Origin: Sepiola atlantica
Lineage: Eukaryota; Mollusca; Cephalopoda; Sepiida; Sepiolidae
Direction: 5' to 3'
Length of the DNA stretch: 64,000 bases
Assembly: GCA_963556195.1 (NCBI GenBank)
Contig: OY744528.1
Coordinates: forward strand, 56,700,869 to 56,764,868
The position numbers were made by a program, and so were the translations under genes. The notes beneath the pieces were generated by a model. It was given only the letters and a program-made list of their open reading frames with translations. It ran no database searches and was not told where the DNA came from. Position 1 is the first letter of the stretch, and every line of letters starts with the position of its first letter. This document shows positions 31,423 through 44,500 of this stretch, in pieces.

Positions 31423-32104
31423 CGAGTATAACCGTGGCCACCGAGAGTTACTACAGGCCGGTTGGCTAGAAAATTACGTCACTGCATTGCGTGTCAAAAC
31501 AATGGCCGTCGTAATAACAATAAGAAGGCATTTCGACTTCTCCATTCACTAAATAATCCATCAAAATTCAGGAAATCAACCAATTTTAATGAAATTTTCA
31601 GTATTTATTAATTAATGATCACAGAATATAATAAATCCATTACTTTATTATAAAGCTTGGTGCAAATGTATTATTTCTTGTAAACAAAAAACACCTTTAC
31701 TAAAGTTATCCAAAATATCAAAACATGTTGACCATACGATATTGTAAATATTTAAAACAAAGCATTAGAAAACTTTAAAAATTGCATGTAAAAAAAGAAA
31801 AGAAAGGAACACGATTCGATTTATCCTGAAACTGATCTTTATTCAATATAAATTTAAAGAAAATAATAATTTGCGATCAAATACTGCAAATTCCATGATC
31901 ATTAATTAATAAATACTGAAAATTTAATTAAAATTGGATGATTTCCTGAATTTTGATGGATTATTTAGTGAATGGAGAAGTCGAAATGCCTTCTTATTGT
32001 TATTACGACGGCCATTGTTTTGACACGCAATGCAGTGACGTCAGAGGGGGGCAAGAAGTTAGTTGCTTGGCCTTGTCAACTCTCGGTGGCCATAGTATAA
32101 CGCG
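31423..32104. mobile_element. Foldback element with about 200-bp terminal inverted repeats
   Basis: 31423-31623 and 31896-32104 are inverted repeats: ccgtggccaccgagagtt against aactctcggtggcc; cattgcgtgtcaaaacaatg against cattgttttgacacgcaatg; ttaatgatc against gatcattaa. The roughly 270-bp centre is AT-rich and non-coding. An open frame at 31953-32201 lies mostly in the right arm and is not a gene. Target-site duplication not resolved. Confidence 0.8.
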
Positions 32105-34067
32105 TAATTTTTCAGTCCGTTTTTTTCCAAAACTAAAAGTTCAAACAACTTTCCGGCTATTTAAATATTATTCAAATTTCACATGTTATATATCAAAATA
32201 ATTCTAGATCTATTTTCTATTTTAAAATATTTGCGAATAAGATGCGTACCTTATAATTTTTGAAGAAATGTCGGTTGACTTTACTCTATCGTATTTTGCA
32301 TTCAAATGCTCTAAGAAAAAAAATTGTTGTTGTTTAAGGTGTGTTCTGATTGACTGTAGAATTTTAAGAATATTGATAAATATTGGCTGCTTTAACTTTG
32401 AAAAGCAAACGAACGTGTAAAATTGAGTCTAAAAAAAGCTCATATTTTCGGCTGTTTTAAGTAAAAACCGTTTTAACTCACTGTAAAAAATAATTCAATG
32501 GATAAAAGCACACACAAATTACATATTTGGAAAGATTTTTTTATTTTCTTTCCAACCATATATATATTTTTAAAATTGGACCAGAAATAAGCGAGAAATT
32601 GCGATTTGAATGCATTAAGGTACAAAATTACAAATGTCGCACGATATTGGCAGCAGGCTGGGAATGCTAGTGTGTATCAGAAACTGACAGAAAGATTTTT
32701 GTCAAAGAATGTCTACAAGTGTTCAATTTGATGTTCAAAATTTGAACATCAAATTACTTTTACATATGGAAACATAGGTCAAAATGAGTGTTGGGACGGT
32801 TTTTCATGTACTTTACTAAGATTGACTTTTTTGTTTACATTTTCATTTTTCTAATTGCTCAATTCAATAAGTTCATGCAGTCAAATAAATATAGAAATAC
32901 AAAATTTTAATCTATATTATTTAACACTACGTAACACTTCATAGTAAAAAGTTTGATTTATTCGGTAAGAAAGAAAAAATGGTAAATCATCTCCTCCCCA
33001 CAAAAAATAGTTTCTTTAGATGATTACGTGAGAACACCCTGAAAAACTTGGTGAAAAGAAGGCTAAAAAAAAATAAGGAATCAGTTTCGCATATAAATTT
33101 AACATTAAACACTATTTTTAATATTTGTGAAAAATCCTGCTCTTCAAACAAAATAGAACTACAAGGATTTTTTCTTAGGTGCCATCAAAAACCAGTTTCT
33201 GTGGGAATATTCTGTATGGATACGTTATTAGAACAATCCCTCATTTCTGGGCCAATCTAGCATTTTAAAATATGAGATTCTATATTTTTTAGGCTATAAC
33301 GTGTGAACATACTGAAAAATTTATCAGAAAGAAGAGGGAAAAACAAGGAAAAAAATATTTATTTTACAATTTAGAGTGGAGCATCAGTTTTAATGTAAAA
33401 TAATCCCTAATTTCCGGGCCATTCTAGTATTTTAGGGCATTAACCAATTTTTTTTTCTTCTACAGGGAATAAATTTTTTTAGCTGATTATGTGTAGTTTT
33501 AAGAGGGTTATTGTTGGGACAAGGCTTACCACTTGGACATAGGGTTAGAAGGGGTTAATGGCTTGTCATTCGGAGTTAGTGGTAGGGTCAATGTAATTTT
33601 TTTCTAGTGGAGGGCTTGCCACTCGAATCTAGGGTAACGATAAGGTAACTAATTATAATTCTTTTTACTAACTTTTCAGCATGAAAAAATATTTAAAATA
33701 TTGGGGAGCAAACTGCCTTAAAAGGTTAATGAGGAATCATTTTACGTTAAATTTATATGCAAAACTGATCCGCTCACTCTAAATTCTAAATGAAGTGATT
33801 TTTGTTATTTTTTTTCTCAAGTTCTTTTAGGGTGTCCACATGTAATCGCCTAAAAAAGTAGAATCTTTTTCAGAAAATCGAGCATTTGAACTCTTAAACC
33901 TAAAGAAAACTAAGTATTTATCGACGGAGCCACTATTTTATAAAAAAAGACCACAAAACAATACTCGAATGCTGAGAAAATAAGTCTTTTTCTATTTATT
34001 TATTTATTTATTTTTTCAAAATAAAATAGCGTGTAAATGTAGTTTGTTTAAATTTAATTATATATTA
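32105..34067. repeat. Intron with family R motif blocks
   Basis: Motif blocks at about 33015-33270, 33270-33450 and, reversed, 33740-33870. A near-perfect palindrome at about 32727-32755 (gatgttcaaaatttgaacatc) and a (TTTA)n run at 33995-34015. Nothing coding. Confidence 0.6.
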
Positions 34068-37000
34068 TCTATATAATAAAGTACAGTCAATTTTTCCATA
34101 CGCATTAAGACATAATAGAATAATAACCAAAACGACCATATGCTAAGGTTAAGTCCTCATGCGTGTTTCCAGAAATTATGCATTCATTTCATCTTTCAAT
34201 ATTCATTATATTTTTTCTGGATTACCAGACTCTCCCAAATTTACCTTCCAAAGAGAAGGTAGCATCCATTTTTACTCACTACTATTTATCTACTGTCACA
34301 GGGTCCTTTCTATTAAGAAGGGAATTTTGGTTAAATCACATAAATTATTTCATTTTGCCCTTAATATTGTCTACATAATACAATAGCTTTTAAATCTAAA
34401 TAAAAATTGCTGGCTTTCGTGGATTAGGGGAATATCATTTGGCCTTTCTGAATGCCTTTTGCTTATACTTTCTGTAAACATTCTGAGTTATGCTTTAACG
34501 AACAGATGGACACATGCATTCACACATGTGAAAATATACAGGATGATCGGTTTTTATTTATTTAAATATATATTTATATTAACCATGTAAATGCAATGTA
34601 AAGCCAGACCAGATCCAGAACATTAAGTCAGACATTCTACTTGAGAAATTGGCCATCCTAAAACTTGATGTCGTAATAAGGGCAAACCGTCTTCGCTGGG
34701 GCGTCCATATTGAAAGAAACAAGGAGTAGATCAGCACTGAAAAGAAATCATCAGGCAAGACTGTAAATAGTGGCAAATGGATACAGTCAATCCCCACAAT
34801 CGTGATCACTGGTGACTTAGTACAAGGACAGCCAGACAGCATCAAACCTCTTGTCAAAGGAGACATAGATGATAAACCTGGATAGTGAATGACTGAGTAA
34901 GTAAGTGATGTAAATGACACATAACCGAGGTAGTAATGGTTATCAAGACAAACATCTGCTTTCACATGTAAGTACATTTTTGATGTTCCCATAAAGAGCA
35001 TTTTTTCAATGATGAAACTTAAAAAAACATTGATTCTTACTGCGTTGTTTTCTTCCTTTTATTTAATTTCTATTTGCAAAAAACTATTCAACTATTTACA
35101 AAAATAAAGTATTCAAAACCTATTTTCATTGTTTGTGGAAAATCTCGTTCTTCAAACAAAATTAAAATTGCCTCAATCTAGAACGATTTCTTAAGCGGAA
35201 TAAAAACAGTTTCTTTGAGAATATTCTGTATTGGCTATGTTATTAAAACAATATTTTCATTATAAAGTATTTACAAACAAACACAAAACCATTGATTATA
35301 AACACACACACCGGGACATGGGTCAATGTTAAATCCTATTTTACTTACAGTAAAATGGGTTCTTTTCTGATTAATTTAATTTTTCAGGATTGATACTCTA
35401 TTTATTTATTTTTTAATAAAATCAGTATTTTATATTTTCCCAGAAACTATTTCACAAGTATTTTCAAATAAACAAGAACAACACTTTGCTTTAATTTAAA
35501 AAATCCGTAGTATATTCTGTGTTAGGAAAAACATCTCCAGACTAGCGGTGGAAAAAACATAGTTTTTGCTAGAATTTTTCAATTACATGTTTTTTTGATG
35601 CAAATATGTCACAAATTTGTAGGTAAAAGTTTATGACGAAGCGAAATGACGTGGGTTTTTGAGAATTATGTTATTTACAAATATACAAGTACTTTTTCCT
35701 AACTTTTTTTTTTTTTTTCAAGTTTAAACTTTTTCCAGTGCTTTTTTCCTTGCTTTTGAAATTCAATAAAAAACATAATAGAGTCTGCTGATTTTATGGC
35801 TTCCCAACAAGGGCAGGTGTAAACACGGTCGCTTTTTAGTGTGGGGAAAAAACACATCTCCCCAGAAAGGGCTACTTCAGTCACAATAGAAAAATATCCG
35901 AACACTTCCTATGCAAATCTTTTCCACTCACCACCTACAGCACTTCCTAATGCATGTTTCACAAAAATATTCTACCATTTCTTCTACATACAAATATTAT
36001 TACATTTATTCCGAGATATCTGCTTCGCCCAAATATGTCTTCCGAAAAGAGAGTAGCAAACAATTTCACTCTCTTAAAATTATCTCCTACCACGCCACTC
36101 ACATACACTGGGTCCATTCTTCATACAAGGGAAATTACTTTACAAATACCGGTTAATCCAGAATACATAACGAACACTTGAAAATAGCCACGATTATCAT
36201 CTCTAAAAACCACCAACTGTAAAATAAGACTACAGATTTCTGCATCGGTAAACTTTCTTTCTCTGAATTGATACTCTGATATTTACTTATTTTTAAAAAT
36301 AACATGATCAGTTCTTCTTTTAAATACACATCACCGGCACACTTTCTACCTTAGTGTGTTATACAGGAATATCAGATTGTACGTCAGATATTCTGAACCA
36401 TTAGTAGTAGTGAACTAAATTATTTTATAACTTTTACAAATTCTTTTGTTGCTAATTGACTCAAACAAGAAGGATTTCACCTTCCTAGCCCGCGAATAGA
36501 ACAGATTATGTTTACATTATCACTAAACTAGAAAATAGCATTATCTATGTATATTAAATTTTTAAACCCAAGTTTTCGACTTAGTTAAACAAATATTGGT
36601 ACTTCTGCAGTTTACGGACCATGCTTTATTTTAGATAGGATTTTCAAATTAAATTCAATTTTTATGGTATCTTTTGTTTATTAAATTGTTAGGTGAAAGT
36701 ACAGAATAGTTAACAATCCCCCTCCCCCCCTGTTAAGAATGGGTTTCTAAATAATATTATTTCAAACAATGTTTATTTTTTGCAATCTTCTACATTTGAC
36801 TGCTCATTATTATGTTCTTTACTTTTTAATATGTTTATTTACTTCCAGCAGGAATTACATGTGGCAGAAGAAAAACAACCTAATCCTAAGTCCGAGTGTC
36901 AAAATACAATCTCTGCATGAATACAATTTTGTCTACGTGGATTCTTTTGTCCCGTCACCACTAGCAATGTCAGACTATGGATAAATCGAATTTTAATTAC

Positions 37001-37181
37001 GTAAATTACTTATACTGAAACAGCGACTTAAGCTTTTTAGTATGTTCATTTACATCCTGCAGGAATTGATGTGTCAAAAAAACCAACCTGTATTCAAGTA
37101 GAGGTTGTTTTTCTGCAACACAGACTGAAGCTTAAAATCCATCTATTTTATCCAGGCAACACCGAAACCGGGTCCTGCTAG

Positions 37182-37188
<7 letters not shown>
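34068..37188 (+). mobile_element. Probable Helitron-like element, about 3.1 kb
   Basis: It starts TCTATATAATAAAGTACAGT, very like the 5' end at 23174 (TCTTATATATAAAGTAGAGA). It ends caccgaaaccgggtcctg then CTAG (37185-37188), followed by TA repeats, like the other CTAG ends in the window. Internally, 34200-34290 and 35950-36110 share short segments (cccaaat, cttccaaagagaaggtagca). No helicase was seen. The pairing of these two ends is inference. Confidence 0.35.
34602..34900 (+). mobile_element. RTE-type LINE fragment
   Basis: A + strand frame reads KPDQIQNIKSDILLEKLAIL, then KLDVVIRANRLRWGVHIER before a stop at 34728. RLRW-x-x-HIER matches the RLRWLGHIER box of the RTE fragment at 17336. 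Decayed remains follow to about 34900. It lies within the proposed Helitron-like element. Confidence 0.45.

Positions 37189-37221
<33 letters not shown>
37184..37221 (+). repeat. (TA)n microsatellite
   Basis: About 18 TA repeats directly after the CTAG end at 37188, consistent with a Helitron target in TA-rich DNA. Confidence 0.95.
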
Positions 37222-37223
<2 letters not shown>

Positions 37224-37807
37224 CATTAATAAAAGTGTCTTTTCTAAAATTTACTTTACTGCAATTTCATGGTTCATCCAGACATCGGAAATGCATTAAT
37301 AAACTCCTGAACTTTTTTATACATTTGAATACATGCAATATGTTGCTGCTGTTTTAAAAGAAAAATTATGGACACTTGTGTGTAAAAAAAAAATAACATG
37401 CATCTTCACTTATCATGCTCATTCCGAGATATCGCCTACACACTCAATCTAGTCAAACCCGTTTTGGTACTCGCTTACATCGCTTCCAACTAGTTATGTA
37501 TTATTTATTCTTCTGAACAAACAGGTGCTATCTCTATCTTCGACACCTGAATTTAATATCCTGTTTACCTCCTCAACATCAGTGCGATCATTAAGGTCAC
37601 CCCACTGACAGATATTCAATCTTCTTCATTTTCCCAAAATGTTTACTCCTGAACATTTTCACATTTTCACCGACACTCTCTACAATCGAATGAAATAAAC
37701 AAAAACAGTTTTAATGTAAACCCTCATTCATAAGCATGATTAGTTCAAGAAAATGTTACTCATTAGATTCTCTTTTCGTGTTTTGATTTTTTTCTTTTCC
37801 TTTTCAG

Positions 37808-37860
37808 ACAACTGAGATGGCCAATTTAGATCTGCAGAAATATTATGCTGCTCTTGATAA
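37808..37860 (+). CDS. RAD50: RAD50 exon C (short, coiled-coil base)
   Basis: This 53-nt exon encodes TTEMANLDLQKYYAALD plus the first two bases of a Lys codon, and matches human TTELVNKDLDIYYKTLDQ. The acceptor is CTTTTCAG and the donor GTAAGAAATT. The phase after the exon is 2, and the missing third base is supplied by the first base of exon D. Twenty bases past the donor begins a 107-bp intronic stretch that recurs at 38953-39058 and flanks a 965-bp insertion, so transposition stopped just short of this splice site. The exon is small and would be missed by an open-frame scan alone. It is identified by its TTE and YY residues, its position and the matching phases. Confidence 0.93.
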
Positions 37861-37880
37861 GTAAGAAATTATTTTCTCTT

Positions 37881-39058
37881 TTTATACAAAGAAAAATACA
37901 GCATCAAATTAAGAATTGTTTTTTTAACCAAAATAACTGAAAATAGCGTCCTATTTTTGATCATTTAAAAAATGAAATATGTTTATAGAATGAAACTTGC
38001 TACCGGAACAGTAGCAGAAACTCGCTCTGAAGCGAGCTGATAACAGAAGATATTGTTGTTTGGAAGAAACAGCTTACCTTGTGTGCTAGTATATATCTAT
38101 TTCCTTGGGTCATCAGGAGAGAATATGCACTGTTTCAGGGCCTTTCTCTCGACGGCTTTTTTGCATATCAATGATGTGAGGCCCTATTATCTGAATCGTA
38201 TTTCAATCTAACTGTTCAATGAAATCAAAACTGACTTTTCAACGGTTTAGCGTCTCACGTGTCGTTTGATGTTTTTGTTTGTGTTTTTGTCTTTGTTGTA
38301 TGAAAACGTTCTCATATATCGAAGAGAAGAAAAAATTTATAAATAAATACATTAAAATAAATAAAATAAATAGCTAAGTAAATAAATAAATAAAATAAAT
38401 ATAAATAAATACTTAAATAACATTCCTAAATTATCTAAATGGTTCAAGGGAGATAATTAATAAATAATTTTAAGTAAATAAAAAAAAATGTTTTCCTCTC
38501 ACAGAGATAGTTATACAGTGGACGCTTTCTATTATCTCACCATGTGATATTCTTTTTGCCCAGAGCCACTTTATTTCTTAGTTTCAATCTCCCTCTGTCG
38601 TATGTTTTTCTTAACTGATGGTATAGTAGATTTCCCTTTTTCACCATACAATGCCATACAAATCCGGTATATAACATGACCACATTTTTCCAACTGTTGA
38701 TCATATTTCTTTATATCTAATTCTTTATGTAGTGCATTGCTTATTGTATGGTCAAGCATGCGCCATTCTTCCGAACTGCTGGCCGGTGGGAATTTTATTC
38801 TGGGAAGTTTCGTCTCACTCTCTGGCGCAACTGCATGGATATCCTCGGCATTATGGGTTGCGTCCTGGCCTTGGTTTTCCGACGTCTTATCTGTGATAAC
38901 AGAACGCTGCTTATGAGTCATTGGGTGAGAAGCACATCCCATCTTGCTTCGATTTATACAAAGAAAAATACAGCATCAAATTAAGAATTGTTTTTTAACC
39001 AAAATAACTGAAAATAGCGTTCTATTTTTAATCATTTAAAAAATGAAATATGTTTATA
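37881..39058. mobile_element. 965-bp insertion flanked by a 106-107 bp direct duplication
   Basis: 37881-37987 and 38953-39058 are nearly identical (two substitutions and one T-run length difference), both running from tttatacaaag to aaatatgttta. Between them 37988-38952 is unique here and contains a minus-strand coding fragment. The duplication starts only 20 bp after the RAD50 exon C donor. The inserted piece has an AAAT/TAAA-rich middle (38340-38490) and a small hairpin near 38020 (ctcgct ctga agcgag). Confidence 0.85.
38571..38942 (-). pseudogene. Retroelement-like ORF fragment
   Basis: The minus-strand frame has an acidic N-terminal part (about residues 1-45), then LPRIKFPPASSSEEWRMLDH, ISNALHKELDI, YDQQLEKCGHVIYRICMALY and KKNIRQREIETKK. 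A W-containing segment followed by an L-x-x-Y-x-x-I-Y-x-x-x-x-x-x-YG helix and a basic REIE tail resembles the region upstream of RT in some mollusc LINEs and Penelope-like elements. No catalytic motif is present. The likeness is by memory of pattern only. Confidence 0.4.
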
Positions 39059-40378
39059 TATCTACTTCTGTACATAAATTTCCTAAGCTGAAAAAAGCAA
39101 TAAAAACTCTCAAAGCAATAAAATCTGTCCAACTTAAATTCTTATCCCACTGGATATGAGGAGTGGGGAGTCAATTTGCATAGGGGTGGATTTAACAGTA
39201 TAAAAACTGTACTCTTGATTGAAGAGTTCGTCGTTGCTCAGTGAGCAAAGTGAAGTGGAGAGAGAAAGAGGTGCGAAAGGCAGTCGACAGTCGGTGGAGA
39301 ATACATAAATTTTATTTTTCAAGAACTTTCCATTTACGGATAGACCAGAATTATCTTAAAAGGCATTCTTTCCTTGATTTTTAAAATAATATTTGACAAA
39401 ATTTAGACCACTGTGTTTTCAAACCAAAATCAAAAAAAAAATAGTTTTACGATATTCATCATGTTTTTTAACCTCACCGATAAAGTTATAAAAACAAAAC
39501 ACACATAAATAACAATGATCAACTTATAGATAAATCAATTTCCTTTCGTTTGACAGGATTTCATGGGTTCATAGCGATTTTATGAGTGTTTTTCCAGTGG
39601 ATTTTTTTGTTTTGGTGACATTTTACTTACAAGCAGTGAAGATATTAAGAATATGAAGCATGAGCAGATTTGGTATTAAATAACTCAAAAAGGGTAGATA
39701 TGACATAGAACACCCAACCAACGGCTTATTTGTAATTGCATATTCTTCAACCTCTAGTTAACTTTCATAATTTCTAACACAATGAACAATCAAAGGTATT
39801 TTTTATTAATCCATGAAGCCAGCCAAACTCTAGTTTTTGCAAAAAGAAGTATATCAAATTACAAATACTAATATTTGTAATTTTCTTCTATTCAACATCC
39901 CATGAGTTCTTTATGCCAAATGTGATGCAGTTTTAACCAGTAGTTTTGAATCCATAAATTGTGATACTATTAGTAGTAAAAGTAGTAGTAATGGTGACAT
40001 AATAATTTCATCTTCCTATGACACTTGTCAAGAGGGTTGAATTTTGCGTGATAGCTTGTTTTTTTTTTATAGTCAGTATTTTTCTGGTAATTTCAAAGTG
40101 AACCATTATGGATAGATTGCTCACATTCTATCTTCCATACCTTTGTAGATAAAAGCGTTGGTTAAAATATATTCTAGACTGAATGCATACCTAGAGGTTG
40201 TGAAGGAACTTAAGAAAAAAAAAATGATACAAGATATCTAAAAAAAATTTAGAGAATGCAACTGCCAAAAGGTTGAGAAAATAGCAACAACTGCAATGAG
40301 AGAACTTGTTTGAAACATAAATAACATAAATACCACATAACAGAAATATCAAATAATGTTTGTATTATATTTTTCCAG
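39059..40378. other. RAD50 intron between exons C and D (rest)
   Basis: Contains a diverged copy of the 127-bp tail unit at about 39640-39720 (gcagatttggtattaaataa). A less AT-rich patch at 39130-39310 includes a TATA-like cagtataaaaactgtactct that could be part of a solo LTR, but no partner was found. The acceptor tract of exon D ends at 40378. Confidence 0.5.
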
Positions 40379-40464
40379 GGCCATTATGAAATACCACACT
40401 ATGAAGATGGATGAAATCAACAAAATCATCCGAGATCTTTGGAGAAACACTTACAAAGGAAACG
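40379..40464 (+). CDS. RAD50: RAD50 exon D (conserved INKIIRDLW segment)
   Basis: This 86-nt exon completes the split Lys codon and encodes [20 protein letters not shown] then WRNTYKGN, plus the first base of an Asp codon. This is among the most conserved stretches of eukaryotic RAD50 (human [20 protein letters not shown]), where the coiled coil enters the C-terminal ATPase lobe. The acceptor is TATTTTTCCAG and the donor GTGAGATA. The phase is 2 in and 1 out. The following intron is 21.8 kb, the longest complete one here, and carries the transposase fossil and both large tandem arrays. There is no frameshift or stop, and identity is clearly higher than in the coiled-coil exons. Confidence 0.97.
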
Positions 40465-40619
40465 GTGAGATATTTTATCAGTTTTATGATGAGATTAACT
40501 ATTAAAAATTATAAAACTGAAGTTCACTCTGATCAAGAAAATGAATATCATGAAGTATTTGGCTAGTAAGAAAATGTTGCTTTTTGACTTCTAACTTCAA
40601 GTATAATTATATATTTTAT

Positions 40620-41470
40620 GAAACAACTTCAACTCAACTCCATTAATCTATTACTAGGTATCCCAAAACCAAAATTTTATTTTCATTATATCTAAAAAAA
40701 ACTTTTAATGTCGACACAGATTTTTGCAAAACATAAACAATGGTACCAAATTTATTTTGGTAGTTAAATCAACCACCAAGTTATGACCATTCAAAGTTAG
40801 TCGGAAATTAGAAAATTTGCCGTCTTGTGTGCTATTGGTCGCGAAGACAATTTTAACAGTGTATAACTAAAAATGCATGCTTCAAACAGATAAAAAATCC
40901 TTACAAATCTAATGCCATCTTGTGCTAAATGAAATTTAAGACTAATGGAAGCAATAATTATCAGATCAAACCAGCCTAAACACTGGATAAAATCTCCCCC
41001 CCCCCCCACAAAAAAAAGCACAAAGATTACACAGAAGGGCAACTTTGACTGTTTATATAAGTTTCAGTTCAACGATTAACACATTTAATCTTCTTAATAT
41101 GATTCATAGCACATTAGAGACCCAGCTAAATTATTCTTTTAATAGTAAATCAATAAGAAAAACTCATATTTGGATCTTGTAAAAACAGACAGAAACACAA
41201 TTTGATAATAGGGCAAAAAAGGTTTTTAAAAAAAAAAAATCGTATACTTTTTAGTATACGCTGCTGAACTTGCTGTAAAAAAGTATCCACTATGGGTACA
41301 ACTTTGCAAGATTACTCATTTTTGGATAAGGAATTCAAAAAAATACTTTTCTTCTCTACCATATCAATCGTTTTTGTCATAGATATATTTTAACTTGAGT
41401 GAATTCATAGTTTTCAACTCACTAAAAAAAAGACTCACAGCAATATTTAGAAGTTTTAGAAAGGTTTTTT
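40620..41470 (+). repeat. Family S repeat, uninterrupted copy
   Basis: The longest continuous copy. 40645-40965 matches 11956-12300 and 40985-41460 matches 16085-16560. A C-run and A-run at 40997-41020 occupy the junction where LINE copy 2 sits in the other copy. A small perfect hairpin (cgtatact tttt agtatacg) is near 41242. Confidence 0.75.
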
Positions 41471-41574
41471 TTTTCTATTTTCAAGCAAATCTTTATTATA
41501 AAGTTTTAAACATAAAAATTTTTTTTCAAATGTTTATCTCACCTGATGGAATATATTTTCTAGGCAGATTTAAT

Positions 41575-44500
41575 GGACCCCCTACAGTTCTCCTTGGTGA
41601 TTTGCAGTCAGAATTTCTTTATAGGCTTCTGCTATAGCAAGTACATCTGGAACATTCCAAATCCTACCATCATTTGATATTGGCATTACATCAAAATCCC
41701 ATCTATAAACAAATGTTGACTCCACCTGTGCAATATCCTCTGACAAAGGCCATCGGAATTAATCATGCTTATCTTTGGTTGGAGCTAAAAATGTTATTAC
41801 AGCATTGGATGGAGATGTAATATCGATGACTTGACCAATGTAGAAGTTGATGTCATAGTATACAGCAACCGATTGTCTTTGGCGCTCGTAAGTGAAAACT
41901 GGAGATTCTTCTTCATCACAACTGCTGGAGTTATCTGAATGCTCAGCAAATTCACTGAGTGATTTTTCTTCCTTCTTTTGTTGCTTTAAAGATGAAGATG
42001 AATCAACTGGTTTTATTCTCACCAAGTAGTCACATAGGGAAGCTTCCAGCTGAACTTTATTACCACTGGTGTTGATCTTGACCCCTAAGATAACCTTGAG
42101 ATATCTCAATTGGTCTTCCAAGCCACTTCCTGCCACCAGTTTTATTCCTTTAACGGACTTCACAGGACCACCATGCTTGATAACAGAGTTGATGATTCTC
42201 TGTTTCTCATCAGCTACTTGACACTCTTTTTCCTTCTTCTGCCTTTCATTTTTTATCATTCTTTCTTGCATTCAGAGCTTCACAAGGACTTCTTGTTGTC
42301 TTTGTCGCAGATGTTTTGCATTTTTCCTTGAGATGCTAAGAATAGATTGCAGCACAGTATGAGGCTACTTCCAGCCAAGCTATCGACCGGTTGCGTTTGA
42401 GCATGTTTAAAGATGATCGATTGTGTAGCGAGGCATGTCGTTTGTTTGTATGCTAAAATCTAAATCCCCAAAGGCATGCTCACCTGACAAATTTGTCTTC
42501 AAGGCAGCTCTTGTCACCTGATCCACATCACTTCCAAAAATGCCTCCTTCCATAAAGTCATGCAACTGGTGTTTAGTGACAATGAGGAATTTGATGAGTA
42601 CCTGGTGCAAACATTCTAAAACAAGTTCAGGGGCCTTGAGACCAACACACAGAGATGCATTACTTTCCTCAAAGAATTCACCACCAAATAAATGCACCTC
42701 TACAATCAGCGTCTAACAACTGTGGATTGTTGATCCAGCATTCCAAATTTAGAGCCATTTGCTGGATATATTGGTGGAAGTCGATGTACTGGACATTGCT
42801 ATTTACAAGATTCCAGAAGGGCTTTGTCAGATTAATGTTCAGCAGTCCAACTGCAGCAAGAATGGAATGTAGTCTCTCATCAGAAATGTCAGAACACTCT
42901 GTAATTTCAAATTAGAAGATGATGCACACTCAGATAAAAATAATTTTATATGTTGTCTGTCATGAAATATTGCCATGGCATTTTCAAATAGAGAGTTAAA
43001 CCTATTTGCACAATAACTCGTGATTTCAAATCGGTGTCCTTCCTTACTGCAGAATGCAAGCCATTCGGTTCTGCAACCACTTTTATCATCTCCACATGGT
43101 CCGAGAACATCAGCGGTGGTTCGAATCAGCCTTGCTGATTCTTAAGATGAAGTTAAATTTTTAAATTGGGTCGAAGAATCCCTTCCGAGAGCACTGTCAG
43201 AATTGCACATACTTTTCTTAAGGTCTTTTAGTGCAGCCTCACACAAACTAGATAAGCGCAGTAAAAAATGGGCATTTCAGTAAAGAAAATGAGTGTGAGT
43301 GTCCTTCTGTAAGGTAGTTGACCGGTAAGAACTAAATTTCTTGTTGTAACACTGCATGACAGCTGCCCGGTCCGACATCAAACTGGTGATTTTCTCCTGA
43401 AGACGTTTAAAAATATCATCCTTAGTTTCCTCATCGCTGTATAGGAAATAGATATCACTCAACTCCTCAAATAGATTCATGGTTGTAGAAAGCAGGGTGT
43501 CAGAATCCTCTGAAGCAACCTCCGTAAAGCCCAGACTGAGCAGATTTCCATCACTCAATGTCACCTGCTGACCGAGATATCTATGTTTTTGCCGACTAGT
43601 TCAATCTGTATTGAGGGTGACTGCAGGATCATTTTTGTAGCATGAAGCTTAGTGATGAAATGAGATTCATCACTAATATTTGCTGATATGGATATTGATG
43701 GAAGATCATGTAGCTTTTCTTCAAAAAGATTGCGGCCAACAATGTCAATTACTTTAGAACATTTTGATGCAGAAATACCTGCTTCATGCAGGCCTATAAT
43801 AGTCATCCTGACATTATCAGTGGTTGCACAAAATGTCCCGAGTTATTCTAACCTCCTTTTTGTTTTCTTCTGATATCTGCTGAATGGCTTCTTCATCTAT
43901 GGAAGTCTTCTGCTTCCTCAACTTCTTACACTTCTTTTCAAAAGTGTTTTCTCAAGTGATACCCTTTCAGCTTTACCGGCTTTTCTTTCAAGGAACTAAC
44001 TTGTTTTTTACGCTCATTATTTTCACTCAGCCTCTTCGTGTTCATTTGTTTCAACATATAATTTCTTTTATACAATTGACTCTTGATCACTTTTTTCTGT
44101 CTCTCAATGGATTGTTTGGAGACTTTCATATGCAATTTGGCAATCACGTTCTTAACATGAACATTCTTATTTAGCAGAGATGCTTTTTGTTTAGAAAATT
44201 TCATATTTCGCTATCAATGATCAAAATGTAATTTTCAGATCGGACAGCTCATCCTAATATTTTTTGACGGATTCTTCCAGTGCCATAATTTTTGAAGCTG
44301 AATAGTGGCTGAATTATTGAATTCGTCTGGAGATTTGACCTGGGAAGATAGGTTATCTCGCTCTTGGAAGGGTGAAGTCAAAAACTGCTGAAATTCTTGA
44401 GGTCTTCGTGTCTTGTTTTTCCGTTTTAACCGAGTCTCTTCTACCAGTTCTTTAATGTTGAGGGTAGATGCTTTTCATCGTAATTGGACGGCAGAAGTTG

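Noticed and set aside
32727..32755. Operator-like palindrome gatgttcaaaatttgaacatc
   Set aside because: A short AT-rich palindrome in intronic AT-rich sequence is expected by chance, with no other supporting signal.
34579..35001. 140-codon minus-strand open frame
   Set aside because: The opposite strand carries an RTE-like RLRW-HIER segment; the minus-strand frame is its shadow.
39130..39322. Solo LTR or promoter with TATA-like cagtataaaaact
   Set aside because: No matching partner, terminal TG...CA pair or target duplication could be found in the window.
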